From the NCBI GenBank assembly GCA_016699405.1, contig CP064972.1, positions 868,001 to 932,000 of the forward strand: DNA of 64,000 nucleotides. Direction: 5' to 3'. The notes beneath the pieces are model-generated. The model saw nothing but the letters and a program-made list of their open reading frames with translations. It searched no databases and was not told the DNA's origin. Position numbers and translations under genes: made by a program. Shown here in pieces: positions 15,884-24,181 of the stretch. Position 1 is the stretch's first letter, and every line of letters begins with the position of its first letter. The DNA comes from Holophagales bacterium (GTDB lineage: Bacteria; Acidobacteriota; Thermoanaerobaculia; Multivoradales; JAGPDF01).

Positions 15884-17590
15884 ATGGCCTACCAAGTTCT
15901 CGCCCGCAAGTGGCGCCCGCAAGACTTCGCGACGCTGATCGGTCAGGCGCCCGTCGTCACCGCCCTGCGCAATGCCCTCCAAGAGGGCCGGATCGCCCAG
16001 GCCTACCTCTTCGCCGGCATCCGCGGGGTCGGCAAGACCACCGTCGCCCGCGTCTTCGCGAAGGCTCTGAATTGCGAGCGCGGTCCGGCGAACGGACCGT
16101 GCAACGACTGCCTGCCCTGCCGAGAGATCACCGCCGGCGCCGATCTCGACGTCCTCGAAATCGACGCGGCCACCTATTCGAAAGTCGAGCAGATCCGCGA
16201 GCTCACCGAGAGCTTGCGCTACGGCCCGAGCCGCGACCGCTTCAAGGTCGTCGTTCTCGACGAGGTCCACCGCCTTTCCCGTCAGGCCTTCGACGCCCTG
16301 CTCAAGATCGTCGAAGAGCCGCCTCCGCACCTCGTTTTCATCTTCGCCACCACCGAGATCGACGCTGTCCCGGCGACCATCCTCTCCCGCTGCCAGGAGT
16401 TCCATTTCCGCCGCGTCTCCGCCCAAGAGGTCGCCGACCACCTCGCCACGCTCTGTCACCAGGAGGAGATCGAGGCCTCCTCGGTGGCCTTGCGCCTCAT
16501 CGCCCGCGCCGGCGAAGGCAGCGTGCGCGATGCCGTCGCTCTCCTCGACCAGCTGGCGACCTTCGGCGGCAAGAGGATCTCCGACGAGGACGCCGCGCGA
16601 CTTCTCGGGGGCCTCGACACCGCCCTCTTCCATCGACTCCTCGTCGCGGTCGTCGACGGGGATCCGGTCTCGGTCCTCGCCGCCAGCGCCCGCGTCGCCG
16701 AAGAGGGGTGGGACCCGCGCCAGGTCTTCGCTCATTTCCTCGCCTACTGCCGTGACGCCGTCCGCCTCGCCCTGGGCACCAAGCCGGAGGATGTCGACCT
16801 CCCGCTCGACGAGTCGCAACAGCTCGCCGCCCTCGCCCGGCGCGCCGGCTACGAGAACCTCTTGCGCGTTCTCCACCTGCTCATCCAGGCGGAACCCACC
16901 GTGCGCCGAAGCGACTCCGGCAGCCTCGCCTGCGAAGTCGCGTGGCTGCGGGCCGCGGAGCTCCCGAAGCTCCTCGATCTCGAGGCGGTTCTTGCCGGGC
17001 GCAATGTCGAGACTCCGAAGGCTCCGCCGCCGATCCCGCGCCCGGGCCCTCGCCCAGCGCCAACCGACGCCGCAAGGCCTCTCTCCACACTCCAAGCGGC
17101 CGCACCGGGACCCGCAACGACTCCGCCGATCGAGTTCCGCCCCGCCCCGGAGCCACCGAAGCCCGCAGCCGCCGACGATGGCGGCGTCCGTCGCTTCCTC
17201 GAGGAGCTTTCGAAGCGCCGCCCGAGCCTCGCCGCCCAGGTCGAGAACGCCTCGCATCTTCGTCTCGACGGCCGAACTCTCGTTCTCTCGGTCGAGCCCG
17301 GAGAAGACCTGATCGTCGCGGGACTCAACCGGGACGCCAATCGCCGTCTCCTCGAGGAGGCTGCGACTGCGGTCTGGGGCGAGGGAGCCGCTTGGCGCGT
17401 GGAGACGGCTCCCTCGAGTGCGAGTCCAGCGCGCCGACCCGCGAACCCCGGGGCGTCCGGCGTCCCGCCCACCCCCACCCCTGAGCTTGCCCAGGCCGCC
17501 CAACACCCTGCCGTCCAGGCCGTTCTCGAGATCTTCGGCGGACGCGTGGCGAATGTTGACGCCGACGAACCTTCGGAAGGACCGCGATGA
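15884..17590 (+). CDS. dnaX: DNA polymerase III subunits gamma/tau
   Basis: The clamp-loader ATPase of the replicative polymerase. With ATG at 15884 the protein has 568 residues. Walker A is FAGIRGVGKTT (about 43-53), the zinc cysteines are at about 64, 73, 76 and 79, Walker B is VVVLDEVHRLS (122-132) and the sensor/arginine-finger region is TILSRCQEF. A proline-rich linker (about 385-430) leads to a short C-terminal domain. A longer open frame upstream runs through the SRP RNA and tadA and is rejected. The stop overlaps the ybaB start (ATGA). No obvious A-run slippage site for making gamma was seen. Confidence 0.96.
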   Translation: MAYQVLARKWRPQDFATLIGQAPVVTALRNALQEGRIAQAYLFAGIRGVGKTTVARVFAKALNCERGPANGPCNDCLPCREITAGADLDVLEIDAATYSKVEQIRELTESLRYGPSRDRFKVVVLDEVHRLSRQAFDALLKIVEEPPPHLVFIFATTEIDAVPATILSRCQEFHFRRVSAQEVADHLATLCHQEEIEASSVALRLIARAGEGSVRDAVALLDQLATFGGKRISDEDAARLLGGLDTALFHRLLVAVVDGDPVSVLAASARVAEEGWDPRQVFAHFLAYCRDAVRLALGTKPEDVDLPLDESQQLAALARRAGYENLLRVLHLLIQAEPTVRRSDSGSLACEVAWLRAAELPKLLDLEAVLAGRNVETPKAPPPIPRPGPRPAPTDAARPLSTLQAAAPGPATTPPIEFRPAPEPPKPAAADDGGVRRFLEELSKRRPSLAAQVENASHLRLDGRTLVLSVEPGEDLIVAGLNRDANRRLLEEAATAVWGEGAAWRVETAPSSASPARRPANPGASGVPPTPTPELAQAAQHPAVQAVLEIFGGRVANVDADEPSEGPR

Positions 17591-17883
17591 ACATCCAGAA
17601 ATTGATGCGACAGGCCCAGGAGATGCAGGAGCGGATGCAGCGCGAGCTCGCCGAGCTCGAGGTCGAGGCGTCGGTTGGTGGCGGCATGGTGACCGTCCGC
17701 ATGAGCGGGCACAAGAACCTGCTCGCCGTCCGGATCGACGCCGAAGTGCTCGATCCGGCGGACCCCGGAATGCTCCAGGACCTCATCCTCGCGGCGGTCA
17801 ACGAGGCCGGGCGCAAGGTCGACGAGGCCATGCAAAGCCGACTCGGCGCCTTCTCCGGCGGCATGCCCGGAATGCTCGGCTGA
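17587..17883 (+). CDS. ybaB: Nucleoid-associated protein YbaB/EbfC
   Basis: A 98-residue dimeric DNA-binding protein: MNIQKLMRQAQEMQERMQRE at the N-terminus, the GGGMVTVRMSGH strand and the C-terminal Met/Gly-rich tail GGMPGMLG. It is translationally coupled to dnaX by a 4-nt overlap and followed 10 nt later by recR, the standard dnaX-ybaB-recR order. Confidence 0.95.
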   Translation: MNIQKLMRQAQEMQERMQRELAELEVEASVGGGMVTVRMSGHKNLLAVRIDAEVLDPADPGMLQDLILAAVNEAGRKVDEAMQSRLGAFSGGMPGMLG

Positions 17884-17893
17884 TCGACGTCCG

Positions 17894-18484
17894 ATGAGCT
17901 CGGCCGACCCGCTCGCCCGACTCGTCGGAGAGCTCTCGCGTCTTCCCGGGATCGGACCCAAAACCGCGACACGCCTCGCGCACCACCTCCTCCGCGTCTC
18001 CGCTGGGCAGGCGCGTGAGCTCGCTGCCGCGATCACCGAGGTCAAAGAGCAGCTCTTTCACTGCTCCACCTGCAACGCCATCACCGCCGTCGATCCCTGC
18101 CGCTTCTGCTCGGACCCGGATCGCGACCGCACGCGACTCTGTGTCGTCGAGGAGCCCTTCAACCTCCAGCCGCTCGAGCGCACTGGCGAATATCACGGTC
18201 TCTACCACGTCCTGCTCGGCGCACTCTCCCCGCAGCGCGGCATCGGTCCAGCGGATCTCGCCATCGACCAGCTTTTGGCGCGACTCGAAGGCGTCGACGA
18301 GGTCGTGCTCGCAACCAACCCGAACGTCGAGGGCGAGGCCACCGCGCTCTACCTCGCCCGACTGCTGCGTGGCCGGGTCGATCGTGTCACGCGACTCGCT
18401 TTCGGGATGCCGGTCGGCGGCGACATCGAGTTCACCGACGAGGTCACTCTCGCCAGGTCGCTTGCCGGCCGGCGGGAGGTCTAG
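17894..18484 (+). CDS. recR: Recombination mediator RecR
   Basis: A 196-residue protein of the RecFOR pathway, which loads RecA at gaps. It has the N-terminal helix-hairpin-helix RLPGIGPKTATRLAHHLL, a zinc finger with CSTC and CRFC, and the Toprim domain with LCVVEE and the end MPVGGDIEFTDEVTLARSL. It is the last gene of dnaX-ybaB-recR. Confidence 0.96.
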   Translation: MSSADPLARLVGELSRLPGIGPKTATRLAHHLLRVSAGQARELAAAITEVKEQLFHCSTCNAITAVDPCRFCSDPDRDRTRLCVVEEPFNLQPLERTGEYHGLYHVLLGALSPQRGIGPADLAIDQLLARLEGVDEVVLATNPNVEGEATALYLARLLRGRVDRVTRLAFGMPVGGDIEFTDEVTLARSLAGRREV

Positions 18485-18489
18485 GCTCC

Positions 18490-19791
18490 GTGGCCCGCCT
18501 CACCCGAGGCGACCTTCTCCCCCGCCTCCTCACCGACGCGCCGGGTCCCCGTTCCCGACGACTCTCGCAACGCCTCGGGGTTGCGGAGGCTCCCGGAATC
18601 AACACCCTCGGGGCCGGCCTCTCGAGCCTCGTCTGGGAGGAGGCACGCGGGAGCAATGTCCTCGACGTCGACGGAAACCGCTTCGTCGACCTGACCTCCG
18701 GGTTCGGCGTCGCCGCAGTCGGACACCGTCATCCGGCCGTCGTCGCCGCCGTCCGCCGCCAGTCCGGGCGTCTACTTCATGGCCTCGCGGATGTTCACCC
18801 GCACCGCCTGCGCATCGACCTCGCCGAGCGACTCTCGGCCCTCGCACCCGTCGACGACCCCACGGTCTACTTCGCCGTCTCTGGTGCCGACGCTCTCGAA
18901 GTCGCCCTCAAGACCGCCATCCTCGCGACCGGCCACCAGCGGATCCTGGCGTTCACGCCCTCCTACCACGGGCTGACGCTCGGCGCGCTCGCACTCTCGT
19001 CTCGCGAGGCCTTTCGCCTGCCCTTCGCCCACCACCTCTCGCGCACCGTCGAGCGGCTTCCTTTCGGCGCGCCACTCGCCGACCTCACGACGCGCCTCGA
19101 CGACGGACCACCCTTCGCCGCCGTCGTCGTCGAGCCGATCGTCGGGCGAGAAGGCATCCTCCTTCCACCGACCGGATGGCTGTCGGCACTGTCGAGGCTC
19201 TGCCGGGCGAGGGGTACCCTCCTCGTCGCAGACGAGGTCTTCACGGGCTTCGGGAGAACAGGAGCCCTCTTCGCGGTCGAAGACGAGACGGTACGACCCG
19301 ATCTCCTCGCCTGCGGCAAAGCCCTCGGCGGCGGGCTACCGATCGCCGCGGTGATCGGCCGGCGAGAGTTGATGGCAGCCTGGAACCGCGGCGGCGAGGC
19401 CCTCCACACCGGGACCTTCGTCGCCCACCCGCTGGCGTGCGCCGCGGCTCTCGCGACCCTCGGCGTGCTCGACCAGGAGGCTCTCCCGCAGCGCGCCGCT
19501 CGGCTCGGCCGTGCGATCGGTCCGCGCCTTGCCGCTTGGCCCTCTCGTTTTGCCGCCGTCCACGAAATCCGCGGGCGTGGCCTCGTCTGGGGCGTCGAGC
19601 TCCACTCCCATGCAGGTGCCGCGCATGCCGTCTCCGAGGCGCTCGCCCGCGGTGTTCTCTGGCTTGCCGGGGGCCCCGAAGGACGCGTTGCCCAGATCGT
19701 GCCACCCCTCGTCATCAGCGAACGTCAGCTCTCCGACGCTCTCGATCGTCTCGAGACGGTCCTCGCCGGCCTCCCCGGCCCGGCGAGCTGA
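18490..19791 (+). CDS. Class III PLP-dependent aminotransferase
   Basis: 433 residues with the fold of ornithine/acetylornithine/4-aminobutyrate aminotransferases. The PLP lysine is Lys277 in CGKALGGGLP, the cofactor Asp is in LLVADEVFTGFGRTG (Asp248), and the N-terminal VLDVDGNRFVDLTSGFGVAAVGH is a class III hallmark. The substrate cannot be read from the sequence. The GTG start at 18490 is 5 nt after the recR stop, so it may be co-transcribed with recR, though no functional link is obvious. No biotin or arginine genes are nearby. Confidence 0.85.
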   Translation: MARLTRGDLLPRLLTDAPGPRSRRLSQRLGVAEAPGINTLGAGLSSLVWEEARGSNVLDVDGNRFVDLTSGFGVAAVGHRHPAVVAAVRRQSGRLLHGLADVHPHRLRIDLAERLSALAPVDDPTVYFAVSGADALEVALKTAILATGHQRILAFTPSYHGLTLGALALSSREAFRLPFAHHLSRTVERLPFGAPLADLTTRLDDGPPFAAVVVEPIVGREGILLPPTGWLSALSRLCRARGTLLVADEVFTGFGRTGALFAVEDETVRPDLLACGKALGGGLPIAAVIGRRELMAAWNRGGEALHTGTFVAHPLACAAALATLGVLDQEALPQRAARLGRAIGPRLAAWPSRFAAVHEIRGRGLVWGVELHSHAGAAHAVSEALARGVLWLAGGPEGRVAQIVPPLVISERQLSDALDRLETVLAGLPGPAS

Positions 19792-19808
19792 CGCGGCCTC
19801 GCCGCAAG

Positions 19809-20552
19809 CTAGCGCAAGGCGGAGAAGAATCGCGCCGGCCGCGGACGGTAACCCCGCTCGTAGTCGAGCGAGGCCACCACGGCGACCGCCCGCCCCAGGA
19901 TGTTCGCCCGCGGCACCGCTCCGAACCAGCGCGAGTCGCGGCTGCGATCCCGGTTGTCACCCATCATGAAGTAGCTCCCCGCAGGCACCACGACGGGGCC
20001 GAAACTGCTCCGCTCCGAGCCGCGCTCGCCGACCAGCACGGGGTGGGCGGATGCCCCCATCGTCTCGAGCAGAAGGCGCGACGAGCCGATTGCCGACCCA
20101 TCGTCGCCGGCAATCGATCCCGGCCCGAGTGGCGAATAGGCAGCCCAGGCCCCATTGATCGAGAGCCGGTTGGCCGAGAGCAGGAGCCGATCGCCGGGGA
20201 CCCCGACGACCCGCTTGACGAGACGCTCTCCCGTCTCCGGCGACGTGAACACGACGACGTCTCCCCGACGGGGCTCCGCCCACTCGGCGAGATGACGGTG
20301 GGTGAACGGAACCTTGAGGTCATAGGCCCGCCGGTCGACAAAGACCCGATCCCCTTCGAGAATCGTCGGCTTCATCGAACCCGTCGGCACGTCGTTCCAG
20401 TCGGCCACGGCCGAGCGGAATGCCGAGAGGAACATCACCATCGCGAGGAGTGGCCGAATCCACTCACGCCACAGTGCGGCCAGGCGACTCGTTGGCCGAT
20501 CTGGCACTGATTCGGGAGGTGTCACGAGGGAAACCGCGTCGTTTTCGCTCAC
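19809..20552 (-). CDS. lepB: Signal peptidase I (second copy)
   Basis: A 247-residue S26 protease from GTG at 20552 (an in-frame TTG at 20576 would overlap the divergent gene). One N-terminal transmembrane helix is at about residues 32-50. The catalytic Ser59 is in VPTGSMKPTI and Lys113 in GERLVKRVVGVPGD; the box E motif MMGDNRDRSRDSRWFGAVP is present. It is clearly different in sequence from the copy at 2904, including a longer insertion between Lys113 and box E, so it may serve a subset of substrates. It ends 17 nt after the convergent aminotransferase. Confidence 0.94.
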   Translation of the reverse strand: MSENDAVSLVTPPESVPDRPTSRLAALWREWIRPLLAMVMFLSAFRSAVADWNDVPTGSMKPTILEGDRVFVDRRAYDLKVPFTHRHLAEWAEPRRGDVVVFTSPETGERLVKRVVGVPGDRLLLSANRLSINGAWAAYSPLGPGSIAGDDGSAIGSSRLLLETMGASAHPVLVGERGSERSSFGPVVVPAGSYFMMGDNRDRSRDSRWFGAVPRANILGRAVAVVASLDYERGYRPRPARFFSALR

Positions 20553-20560
20553 GTCCCGCC

Positions 20561-20566
20561 TAGAAT
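20561..20566 (+). promoter_or_regulatory. -10 element of a likely leaderless transcript
   Basis: TAGAAT lies 9 nt before the ATG of the kinase-like gene at 20576, so transcription would start at or within a few nt of the start codon. No Shine-Dalgarno is present. The 23-nt gap to the divergent lepB start leaves no room for a long leader. A clear -35 was not seen. Confidence 0.5.
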
Positions 20567-20575
20567 GCAATCTCA

Positions 20576-21145
20576 ATGCCTCCCGTCGAGCACTTCAAGA
20601 TCGCCTTCATCGGCACGCATGGCGTCGGCAAGACGACGCTCTGCTACGGCCTCGCCGCTCGCCTGAAAGCGCGCGACATCTCGCTGGAGATCGTCCACGA
20701 GGTCGCCCGCCGTTGCCCCCTTCCCATCAACGAGGCGACCACCGTCGCCGCCCAGGCCTGGATCCTCCACACGCAGATCGCCGAAGAGCTCGTTGCGGCG
20801 GCGCGCTATCCGGTCGTGCTGTGCGACCGAAGCGTGCTCGACAACTACGTCTACCTCCTCCTCGCCGCCGGGCGCCAGCAGGGACTCGATGATCTCGTCT
20901 CGCACTGGCTGTCGAGTTACGACCTTCTGGTCCACGTGCCGATTGTCGAGGACCCCTCGCCGGACGGCATCCGCGCCTCGGATCCCGCCTTCCAGGAGGC
21001 GGTCGAACGTCGGCTGGATCAGGAGTTGGCCTCCCGTTCTCTGCCCGTCCTGGCGCTCGATCCGAGCGACCGCGACGGCTGGCTCGCTCACGCCGAAGCC
21101 GAAGTCTTCGCGCGCCTCGCTTCGCCCCAGCTCGAGCTTCTCTGA
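20576..21145 (+). CDS. P-loop nucleotide kinase-like ATPase (AAA_28/NadR-kinase-like)
   Basis: 189 residues. Walker A is FIGTHGVGKTT (about residues 11-21), followed by VHEVARRCPLPINEATTVAA and a likely Walker B/lid region VVLCDRSVLDNYVY (about 79-92). This pattern resembles the kinase domain of NadR and the AAA_28 family of small ATP-binding proteins; thymidylate kinase-like function is also possible. The substrate is unknown. It is divergent from lepB and convergent with truA. Confidence 0.7.
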   Translation: MPPVEHFKIAFIGTHGVGKTTLCYGLAARLKARDISLEIVHEVARRCPLPINEATTVAAQAWILHTQIAEELVAAARYPVVLCDRSVLDNYVYLLLAAGRQQGLDDLVSHWLSSYDLLVHVPIVEDPSPDGIRASDPAFQEAVERRLDQELASRSLPVLALDPSDRDGWLAHAEAEVFARLASPQLELL

Positions 21146-21154
21146 CTTCCGCGA

Positions 21155-21991
21155 TCAACCGGTCGCGGATTCTCCCTTGGCCGGGCGAGCTCGCGACGGA
21201 ACCTCGCCCACGGGTGTCGCGGCGCGCAGCACCCCGAGCGCGGGATCTCCGGGGTAGATCACCCGCTCGAGAAAGAGGCCCGAAGGCGGTGCCGTCCACT
21301 CGGCCGGGTTGAGTGTCGCCGTCCGCGCGTCGTCGGCGAGCAGCGCGGCGAGGGTTCCCGGCGGCAGGTTGCCCGCCGCGACGCGAACCAACGTCCCGAC
21401 CAGCCGCCGCACCATCTTCCAGAGGAAGTGCGACGCGACGATCCGGATCAGCAGCAGATCCCCGACCTCGGCAACCCGAACCTGCTCGACGACAACCTCC
21501 GTGCTGTCCTGGGCTGCCGACCGCTCTGCCAGACGAGCGAAGTCGTGACGCCCCACGGCAGCCTGCGCCTCGCGAGCCAGGCGCTCCCCATCCAGCGCTG
21601 CCCGCACCCACCAGACGTGGCGTTTGGCGAAGGCCGTCCGACGGCGAGCCACCTGGTACAGATAGCTTCGCGAGACCGCGGAATGGCGCGCGTGAAAGTC
21701 TCGAGCGGCAGGGGAGAGTGCCAACAGGTTGATGTCCGGCGGCAGCGCCTCGTTGACCTGAAAGAGAAGCTCGGAAGGATCCATCGCAACCCGGCAACGA
21801 AGGTGAGCGGTCTGGGCCAGCGCGTGGACACCCGCGTCCGTTCGCCCTGCACCGCCCAGGTCGACGGACTCGCCCAGGACGCCCTCGAGGGCGCTCCGCA
21901 GCTCGCCCGCCACGGTTCGCGCGTTCTTCTGCTCCTGCCAGCCGCGGTAGCGGGTTCCTTCGTACTCGACGGTGAGGCGATAGGTCGGCAT
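21155..21991 (-). CDS. truA: tRNA pseudouridine(38-40) synthase TruA
   Basis: 278 residues. The catalytic Asp is in GAGRTDAGVHALAQ, preceded by the YEGTRYRGWQEQ strand and followed by the C-terminal FLWKMVRRLVGTLVRVAAG, all diagnostic of TruA. It modifies the anticodon stem-loop of many tRNAs. It stands alone, convergent to the kinase-like gene and divergent from the cyclic-nucleotide-binding protein. Confidence 0.96.
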   Translation of the reverse strand: MPTYRLTVEYEGTRYRGWQEQKNARTVAGELRSALEGVLGESVDLGGAGRTDAGVHALAQTAHLRCRVAMDPSELLFQVNEALPPDINLLALSPAARDFHARHSAVSRSYLYQVARRRTAFAKRHVWWVRAALDGERLAREAQAAVGRHDFARLAERSAAQDSTEVVVEQVRVAEVGDLLLIRIVASHFLWKMVRRLVGTLVRVAAGNLPPGTLAALLADDARTATLNPAEWTAPPSGLFLERVIYPGDPALGVLRAATPVGEVPSRARPAKGESATG

Positions 21992-22041
21992 CGTGGGCCC
22001 ATCTTACCGGCGCTTCGGGAGGCCTGGGGCCGGCGCGCCCC

Positions 22042-22050
22042 TGTTAGAAT
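22042..22050 (+). promoter_or_regulatory. Extended -10 element of a likely leaderless transcript
   Basis: TG-T-TAGAAT forms an extended -10 (TGN plus hexamer at 22045-22050) ending 9 nt before the TTG start of the cyclic-nucleotide-binding gene. No Shine-Dalgarno precedes that start. Confidence 0.5.
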
Positions 22051-22059
22051 CGGCCCACC

Positions 22060-23064
22060 TTGAAGCGCATCGGCGAAAGCTTGCGTGGGATGCCCCTGTT
22101 CTCCCATTTCAGCGACTCCCAGCTCGAGAAGCTCGCCAGCGGGATCGCACGTGTCCGCTACCCTGCCGCTGTCACGGTGGTTAAAGAGGGAGACCCGACA
22201 CAGGACGCCTACATCGTCGAAAAGGGGCGCGTGCGCATCCAACGCGAGACCCCCTACGGCAAGTTCGCGCTGGCCCAACTCTCGGAAGGCGACCTTTTCG
22301 GTGAGGCGAGCTTCGTCGATGCGGTCGCGCGCTCCGGCGATGCCTTCGGCGAGACACCCACAGAGCTTCTCGTTCTGAACCCCGTGGCGATCGCCGCCGT
22401 GACCGACAAGGACCAGCGCCTGGCGCTCGCCCTCTTCTGGACCTTCTGGAAGAGCCTCTCCGGGAAGCTCCGACGAACCAACGACAATCTCGGCCGGTTC
22501 TTCGGACAGGGCAGCGCCGCCCCGCTTCGACCCTCCGCGCCTTCAGTTCCACCTCCGGGCGAGTTTCACGTCGATCTCTCGACGAAGCGTCACCTCTTCC
22601 AGGAGCAGAAGCTCTCGCCGATGGAGATCAACTTCCTGACCTCGCTTTCGCGTGAGCGCAAAGTCGCCCCGGGTGAGGTCCTCTTCCGCGAAGGAGATCC
22701 CGGTGACGCCATGTACGTCGTCCTCTCCGGCCGGGTGATGATCAGCAAGTTCATCGCCGGCGCCGGAGAAGAGGCGCTGGCGTTTCTCGACCGGGGTGAC
22801 TACTTCGGCGAGATGGCGCTCATCGACAATCAGCCGCGGTCGGCCGACGCCAAGGCGCATGAAGGCGGCGCCGTCGTCCTGCGCATCCCGCACGATGTCG
22901 TCGAGGGCCTGCTCGATCCCCACAAGGTCTCGTCGCTCCGCCTCCTCCGCCTCCTCGCTTCGCTCGTCTCGAAGCGCCTGCGCGAGCTCGACGACAAGAT
23001 CGTCGGTTGGTACATCCTCGCTGGCGGATCCGGATCGCTCCCTTCGGGCGTTCAGACCCCCTGA
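22060..23064 (+). CDS. Tandem cyclic-nucleotide-binding domain protein
   Basis: 334 residues with two CNB (CAP_ED) domains: the first at about residues 10-125 (FSDSQLEKLASGI, GDLFGEASFVDAVARSGDAF), the second at about 205-315 (FREGDPGDAMYVVLSGRVMI, GDYFGEMALIDNQPRSADA). The second has the phosphate-binding cassette GEMALIDNQPRSA with its Arg; the first has a divergent cassette. No DNA-binding, kinase or channel domain is attached, unlike CRP or protein kinase A regulatory subunits with known output. The start is TTG at 22060. It may act as a soluble cNMP sensor working through a partner. Confidence 0.88.
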   Translation: MKRIGESLRGMPLFSHFSDSQLEKLASGIARVRYPAAVTVVKEGDPTQDAYIVEKGRVRIQRETPYGKFALAQLSEGDLFGEASFVDAVARSGDAFGETPTELLVLNPVAIAAVTDKDQRLALALFWTFWKSLSGKLRRTNDNLGRFFGQGSAAPLRPSAPSVPPPGEFHVDLSTKRHLFQEQKLSPMEINFLTSLSRERKVAPGEVLFREGDPGDAMYVVLSGRVMISKFIAGAGEEALAFLDRGDYFGEMALIDNQPRSADAKAHEGGAVVLRIPHDVVEGLLDPHKVSSLRLLRLLASLVSKRLRELDDKIVGWYILAGGSGSLPSGVQTP

Positions 23065-23067
23065 GCC

Positions 23068-24117
23068 TCAGGCGATCGCCCCTCGACGCCGGACGATCGC
23101 CGCCGCCTTCGACACCATCGCCGAAAGAGCTGCTCCCGCGAGTTCTTCACGCGCGAACCACTTCGCCTCCGGGCCGCCGTTTCCCTCCCCTCGCTCGAGC
23201 CATCGCCCGCGCGCCAGCTCGACCGTCACGTCGCGGTAGGTGATGGCGTGGCGATACGAACCAAGCCTTCCGCCGAGCTCGAACCGCCCTCCGTACCGGC
23301 TCGCGAGTCGGGACTCACTTGCTTCCTCCAAACCCACGGTGGGCAGCTCCCAGATCCCCGCCAGCCACTCTTCGCCCAATGACCGGCGGAAGAGCAGCAA
23401 GGCCCCATCCTCTTCGACCCAGACCGACAGCAGTCGCAGAGGCTCCCGCGCTCGCCGCGCCGACTTGACCGGAAAGCGCTCCGGAACGCCAAGCCGGAAC
23501 CCCTCGCAGTCGCCCGCCACCGGGCACTCGCCGCAAAGCGGACCGCGCGGTCGACAGACTGTCGCCCCGAGCTCCATGAGCGCCTGGTTGGAGTCCCCGG
23601 CCGCGCCCTCGACGAGCATCGTCGCAGCCGCCTCTCGGATGCGTCTTCGAACCGCGGCGCGGTCGACCGGCTCCGCGAGGCCGAGCCGCCGCGCCATCAC
23701 CCTCTCAACATTGCCGTCGACGACGGGCACGCACTCTCCGAAGGCGATGCTCGCCACCGCTGCCGCTGTGTACTCACCCAGACCGGAGAGCTTCAAGAGC
23801 TCGGAGGACTCGCGGGGAAAACCGTTGGGACGCGCAACGATCTCCGCGGCCGCGGTGCGGAGCTGGCGGGCTCGGCGGTAGTAGCCCAAGCCGCTCCAGG
23901 CGGCGAGAACCTCCTCCTCGCTCGCCGCCGCGAGAGACTCGACGTCCGGGAACCGTTCGAGGAAGCTCTCGTACCGCGGCACCACCGTCGCCACCTGCGT
24001 CTGCTGCAGCATGACCTCGGCGACGAGGACGCGGTAGGGATCCCGGTTTCTACGCCACGGGAGATCCCGTTGACGGGACCGATACCAGGAGAGAAGTCGT
24101 GATGCCGCGCTCGACAC
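23068..24117 (-). CDS. mutY: A/G-specific adenine DNA glycosylase MutY
   Basis: Removes adenine mispaired with 8-oxoguanine. From GTG at 24117 the protein has 349 residues. The catalytic Glu region is VAEVMLQQTQVATV, the helix-hairpin-helix LSGLGEYTAAAVASIAFGE is followed by the catalytic Asp in VPVVDGNVERVMARRL, and the 4Fe-4S cluster cysteines are in the spacing C-x6-C-x2-C-x5-C. A NUDIX-like C-terminal domain (about 225-345) recognises 8-oxoG. The upstream extension of the frame runs through a terminator hairpin and is rejected. Confidence 0.95.
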   Translation of the reverse strand: MSSAASRLLSWYRSRQRDLPWRRNRDPYRVLVAEVMLQQTQVATVVPRYESFLERFPDVESLAAASEEEVLAAWSGLGYYRRARQLRTAAAEIVARPNGFPRESSELLKLSGLGEYTAAAVASIAFGECVPVVDGNVERVMARRLGLAEPVDRAAVRRRIREAAATMLVEGAAGDSNQALMELGATVCRPRGPLCGECPVAGDCEGFRLGVPERFPVKSARRAREPLRLLSVWVEEDGALLLFRRSLGEEWLAGIWELPTVGLEEASESRLASRYGGRFELGGRLGSYRHAITYRDVTVELARGRWLERGEGNGGPEAKWFAREELAGAALSAMVSKAAAIVRRRGAIA

Positions 24118-24142
24118 CCGGCCTTCGTATCGCGACCCGGCT

Positions 24143-24181
24143 GAAAAACCAAGGGCGGGGCTCGTAAGCCCCGCCCTTGGT
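24143..24181 (-). terminator. Strong hairpin terminator facing mutY
   Basis: A perfect 15-bp inverted repeat, ACCAAGGGCGGGGCT and its complement, with a 4-nt loop (24148-24181). On the minus strand it is followed by TTTTT. It lies just 31 nt upstream of the mutY start, so it would stop minus-strand transcripts coming from the origin region before mutY, or act as an attenuator. Confidence 0.75.

Noticed and set aside
15617..17506. 629-codon frame antisense to dnaX
   Set aside because: It covers the SRP RNA and dnaX in reverse; its sequence mirrors dnaX codons and has no family features.
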